From positions 36,384 to 100,383 of the forward strand of contig DATLXU010000106.1 in NCBI GenBank assembly GCA_035575515.1: 64,000 nucleotides of DNA, read 5' to 3'. The DNA is from DATLXU01 sp035575515. GTDB lineage: Bacteria; Acidobacteriota; Blastocatellia; UBA7656. A program made the position numbers and the translations under genes. Shown here piece by piece: positions 61,336 to 64,000 of the stretch (its first letter is position 1; every line of letters starts with the position of its first letter). The notes beneath the pieces are model-generated. The model was not told the origin of the DNA and searched no databases. It saw only the letters and a list, made by a program, of their open reading frames with translations.

Positions 61336-63189
61336 TCAATCTCCCGTTGGGGCTTCGGCGTCGCTTCCCGCCGCGCGCTGGCGCAAGCGTTGATAGAGGA
61401 ACGAGACAACCAACAATATCGCGCCCAATGCTACAAATGAGATGACTCGATAGAATCCCTTGAGGCGCGACAGGTCGAGCAGGAATACCTTCAATATCGT
61501 GACGCTCAAAAGCGCAAGCGACATCCAGCGCAGCTTCCTGCTGCGCTGGATGATTCCTGCGATCATCGCAAGCGTGCCGTAAACAATCCACAACGCTGAA
61601 AGTGTGAGCTGCCGCGTGTAATTAAGCTCGGTCAGTTGCTCTGCATCGAAATGGCCCGCGAGCGCCGCACGCTCGAAGTAATCGTAAGCCTCTATGCTCA
61701 GCAGCGCGACGGCCAGCGCGTTTGCGCCAAGCACATAGGCTCCGCCGAACAGAAATTGCTCGCGGCTGCTGACTCGTTCAGCGTGGCGTTTGTAAAACGA
61801 CGCGGCCAGTATCAACGCGGCTATCAATATTGCAGATGAGAAGGTGCGATGGCTCAACAATAGTCCGTGCGTGTGACCTCGTTCGGGCGCGTCAATAATT
61901 GCCCAGTAAGCGGCGGCGAACGCGAACACGCCGAGCGCGGCATAGCGCGACGTGCGATCGCGGGCGCGCATGCCTACCCATACGAGAACCGCGCCTTCAA
62001 TCGCCCATACCATCGTGACCCAGTGCTGGCGGAGCTGAATCGGAACAGCGAGCACTAAAAAGAGTATCGCCAATCCGAGAAATGTGAAGACCAGCAATCG
62101 GTCTTCGCGGTCGCGGTTGTAAGCGAACAGTCCGAGCGCGAGATAAAACGCCGCAACTAAGATGGCGAACAGTCCCAGATAAGGCTCATAGGCTTCTTCG
62201 AGCAATCCGTAGCTCGCGCCGAAATAAAGAATCGCGTTCAGGAATACGAGTATCAGATCGGGCCACACGGTGGGCCGACGATTGACGACGTTATAAAGAA
62301 CTGCAACAAGCGCGAAGATGGCGAAAAAGAGCGTCAGGAAGAATATCGTCAGCCACAGCGCGGCAGCCGAATACCACGCGAGCAACCATCCGGCGGATAT
62401 CAGCACTGTTCCCGCGAACGACAGGTAGTTGAGGCTGCGCCACTGTTTCGAGTAGGCGAGCGCCAGCACGCCCGCGTCGAGCAGCGTGACGTAGCCGAAC
62501 AGCGCTACTTCATTGTTTTCGCCCGTTGAAAGCAGGACAGGTGTGAGAAAGCCGCCGACGAGTCCGAGTATCGCAATCGGCAACGCGTCGTAGCGCGCGG
62601 CAAGAAATGCTGCGATGACCGTGACGGCGGCCATTGAGACGAAGGCTACTGGCTGGCTTAATAGTTCATACTCTTTTGCAGCGTAGATTGATATATAAAG
62701 GATGAGCACACCGCCGCCCGACAGCCCGTGCGCGTACACGGGATAGCGCGCGCGCATCCGTTCGCCCGCGATGAGAAAGGCGACGCCGATTGCGATGCCG
62801 ATAATTATTAGTCCTGCGGTGCCTATCAGATCATTCTCGAAGGCATATTTTAGAAAGAAAGCGACGCCGATTGCGATTGCGAGCATGCCGATTCTATTGA
62901 ACCAGCTTCCGCCGACACGCGATTCAAAATCTGCGCGCGGTTTCGTTTCGCGCGTTTGAGCAGCGGGTGTTGTTGATGCCGGTTGGGCTGTTGATTCAGC
63001 AGGACGTGCATGGTCAGCCGTGAGGCTTTCTATTGCCTGCTGCGCGATAAGGTTTTGTTGCGGAGCGATGTCGAGCTTCTGTTCGATGGCGTGAAGTCGC
63101 GCGCCTTGTTGGAGCAGCAAAGACTCAATCTCGTTGATGCGCTCGACGAGCCGGGCGATTTGCTCCCGTGATAATTTATCTTCAGCCAT
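61336..63189 (-). CDS. DUF2339 multispan membrane protein
   Basis: The 617-residue protein has an N-terminal coiled coil (about 3-35, LVERINEIESLLLQQGARLH), a low-complexity Ala/Thr/Pro stretch (about 55-90) and about 18 spans with the DUF2339 hallmark ESRVGGSWFNRIGMLAIAIG, then GLSGGGVLILYISIYAA. Function is unknown; such proteins are widespread in Acidobacteria and Bacteroidetes. It is a single-gene unit starting at ATG 63189. Confidence 0.9.
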   Translation of the reverse strand: MAEDKLSREQIARLVERINEIESLLLQQGARLHAIEQKLDIAPQQNLIAQQAIESLTADHARPAESTAQPASTTPAAQTRETKPRADFESRVGGSWFNRIGMLAIAIGVAFFLKYAFENDLIGTAGLIIIGIAIGVAFLIAGERMRARYPVYAHGLSGGGVLILYISIYAAKEYELLSQPVAFVSMAAVTVIAAFLAARYDALPIAILGLVGGFLTPVLLSTGENNEVALFGYVTLLDAGVLALAYSKQWRSLNYLSFAGTVLISAGWLLAWYSAAALWLTIFFLTLFFAIFALVAVLYNVVNRRPTVWPDLILVFLNAILYFGASYGLLEEAYEPYLGLFAILVAAFYLALGLFAYNRDREDRLLVFTFLGLAILFLVLAVPIQLRQHWVTMVWAIEGAVLVWVGMRARDRTSRYAALGVFAFAAAYWAIIDAPERGHTHGLLLSHRTFSSAILIAALILAASFYKRHAERVSSREQFLFGGAYVLGANALAVALLSIEAYDYFERAALAGHFDAEQLTELNYTRQLTLSALWIVYGTLAMIAGIIQRSRKLRWMSLALLSVTILKVFLLDLSRLKGFYRVISFVALGAILLVVSFLYQRLRQRAAGSDAEAPTGD

Positions 63190-63482
63190 GCGTTCCCCAG
63201 TCAGTTGCTGGACATTAAAACGATAGGACTGGTTGAAGTTGCAAACGGGCGCCGAATTCCCATTGCCACTTTTGCGTTTTCAATGCGTCTAGCCCATTTT
63301 ACTTTGCAAAGGCAACAAGAGCAAAATCTAAGAGCTTCGAGGTTAATCCACTTCTAGGATGAGCGAAATCAGAGTTAGGTAAAAACGAGGTACGGTAGTA
63401 GGCTTTCGATTTTGAATCTGCATACTAACTTGCGTTTCGCCGATTTTTTTCGCAGTTTGCCAAAATGGGATAAACTCAGCCA
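63190..63482. other. Intergenic region leading into a transposase remnant
   Basis: These 293 bases separate the DUF2339 start from the transposase frame. The last ~130 bases probably belong to the insertion sequence, but its terminal repeat cannot be identified without the other end. No gene or promoter is recognised. Confidence 0.35.
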
Positions 63483-64000
63483 ATGTCAAACAATGCTGAG
63501 AATTTACCCATCACTAACGAACGAGGCGATGACATTCCATTGCTCATCGCCCAGTTGAAAGAGATGCGCGTGCCGGAACTGCTCAATCAATCTTTCCCCA
63601 CTCACGGCAATTGGCAGGGCTTGAGTCCTGGCCATCTGGTGACACTCTGGTTGACCTTCATCCTCTCGGAGAGTAATCACCGCATCAGCCATCTGCGCTC
63701 CTGGGCTGCTGATCGCTTGCAAACCCTGGCAGATTGTCTGGGCCTGCCTCTCGTCGAGTCCGATTTTACCGACGACCGCCTGACCCAGGCTCTCGATTAT
63801 CTCAGTGACCAGGAGGGCTGGCGCATATTTGAAGACCTCATCTTGCTGGAAGTAAATATTGACCTGCGGCGAGTAGAGCAAGAGGTGCGGGCCTACGGTG
63901 ACCGGCAGGCCAGTGTGAGGGTGAAAGAAGAGCTAAGCGTGAGTGTGCGGATGAAGGCTGAGGCAGTGGCGGAAGCCAAACAGGCGCTTGGGTGGAGAGG
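63483..64000 (+). pseudogene. Transposase with catalytic core deleted, runs off right edge
   Basis: ATG 63483 opens a frame that reaches the window end. Residues 1-~120 match the N-terminal domain of a large DDE transposase (NERGDDIPLLIAQLKEMRVP, SPGHLVTLWLTFILSESNHR, DFTDDRLTQALDYLSDQEGW). At about residue 123 (LILLEVN) the sequence jumps to what looks like the far C-terminal region (RVEQEVRAYGDRQASVRVKE, AVAEAKQALGWR). The middle with the catalytic acids is absent, implying an in-frame deletion of roughly 300 codons. The family is probably IS1634-like, from memory. Confidence 0.65.

Overview
The window looks like a chromosomal segment of an Acidobacteriota bacterium, most likely near Blastocatellia. 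This is inferred from the gene repertoire: an ECF sigma factor of the type paired with Ser/Thr kinases, a large DUF2339 membrane protein, DUF4142, DUF2231 and DUF2889 proteins, and many exported proteins. No rRNA is present. Genes are dense, on both strands and mostly in short operons. There is no prophage, CRISPR array or integrative element.

Layout. 1-5.3 kb holds three exported proteins that are known or expected to bind haem: a tetrahaem cytochrome fused to an outer-membrane-type barrel (running off the left edge), a secreted TIG-GlcG-GlcG protein, and an exported truncated haemoglobin. 5.5-12.2 kb carries a class A beta-lactamase-like hydrolase, a membrane-anchored FKBP, an ABC exporter pair and an OPT transporter. 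12.2-14.2 kb has an M48 peptidase bracketed by two similar single-span membrane proteins. 14.4-26.4 kb is mainly housekeeping: mtnA, a NagZ-like GH3, a solute-binding lipoprotein, an MFS carrier, proB-proA, a YkgJ cluster protein, rsmB, an exported MBL hydrolase and a Ser/Thr dehydratase. 26.4-29.9 kb has PPOX and pirin genes, then a broken HExxH/von Willebrand A gene. 30-36 kb has gyrB, recF and a secreted FG-GAP/TIG protein. 36-43 kb has a broken acetyltransferase, then an extracytoplasmic redox/stress group (DUF4142, FAD-Rieske, dihaem cytochrome, DUF2231). 43-54.8 kb has a cystathionine beta-synthase, a ROK kinase, a decayed ISAs1 element, M28 and M24 peptidases, a tRNA, a ThDP enzyme and small conserved proteins. 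54.9-63.2 kb has the ECF/kinase pair, a VOC protein, an NRAMP-like carrier, MaoC, DUF2889, transaldolase and DUF2339. A transposase gene that has lost its catalytic core crosses the right edge.

Non-coding structure is the most unusual part. Two copies of a ~134-bp twin-hairpin element (15496-15630 and 59878-60010) have ends that co-vary, and each stops 15 nt before a start codon. At least six separate inverted repeats (near 4.7, 13.7, 16.8, 44.6, 52.95 and 58.8 kb) have arms built of short quasi-tandem units, different at each locus. Two of them have entered coding sequence, one supplying the hydrophobic core of a lipoprotein signal peptide.

All functional calls rest on motifs and family knowledge read by eye. 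No database search or structure prediction was run.
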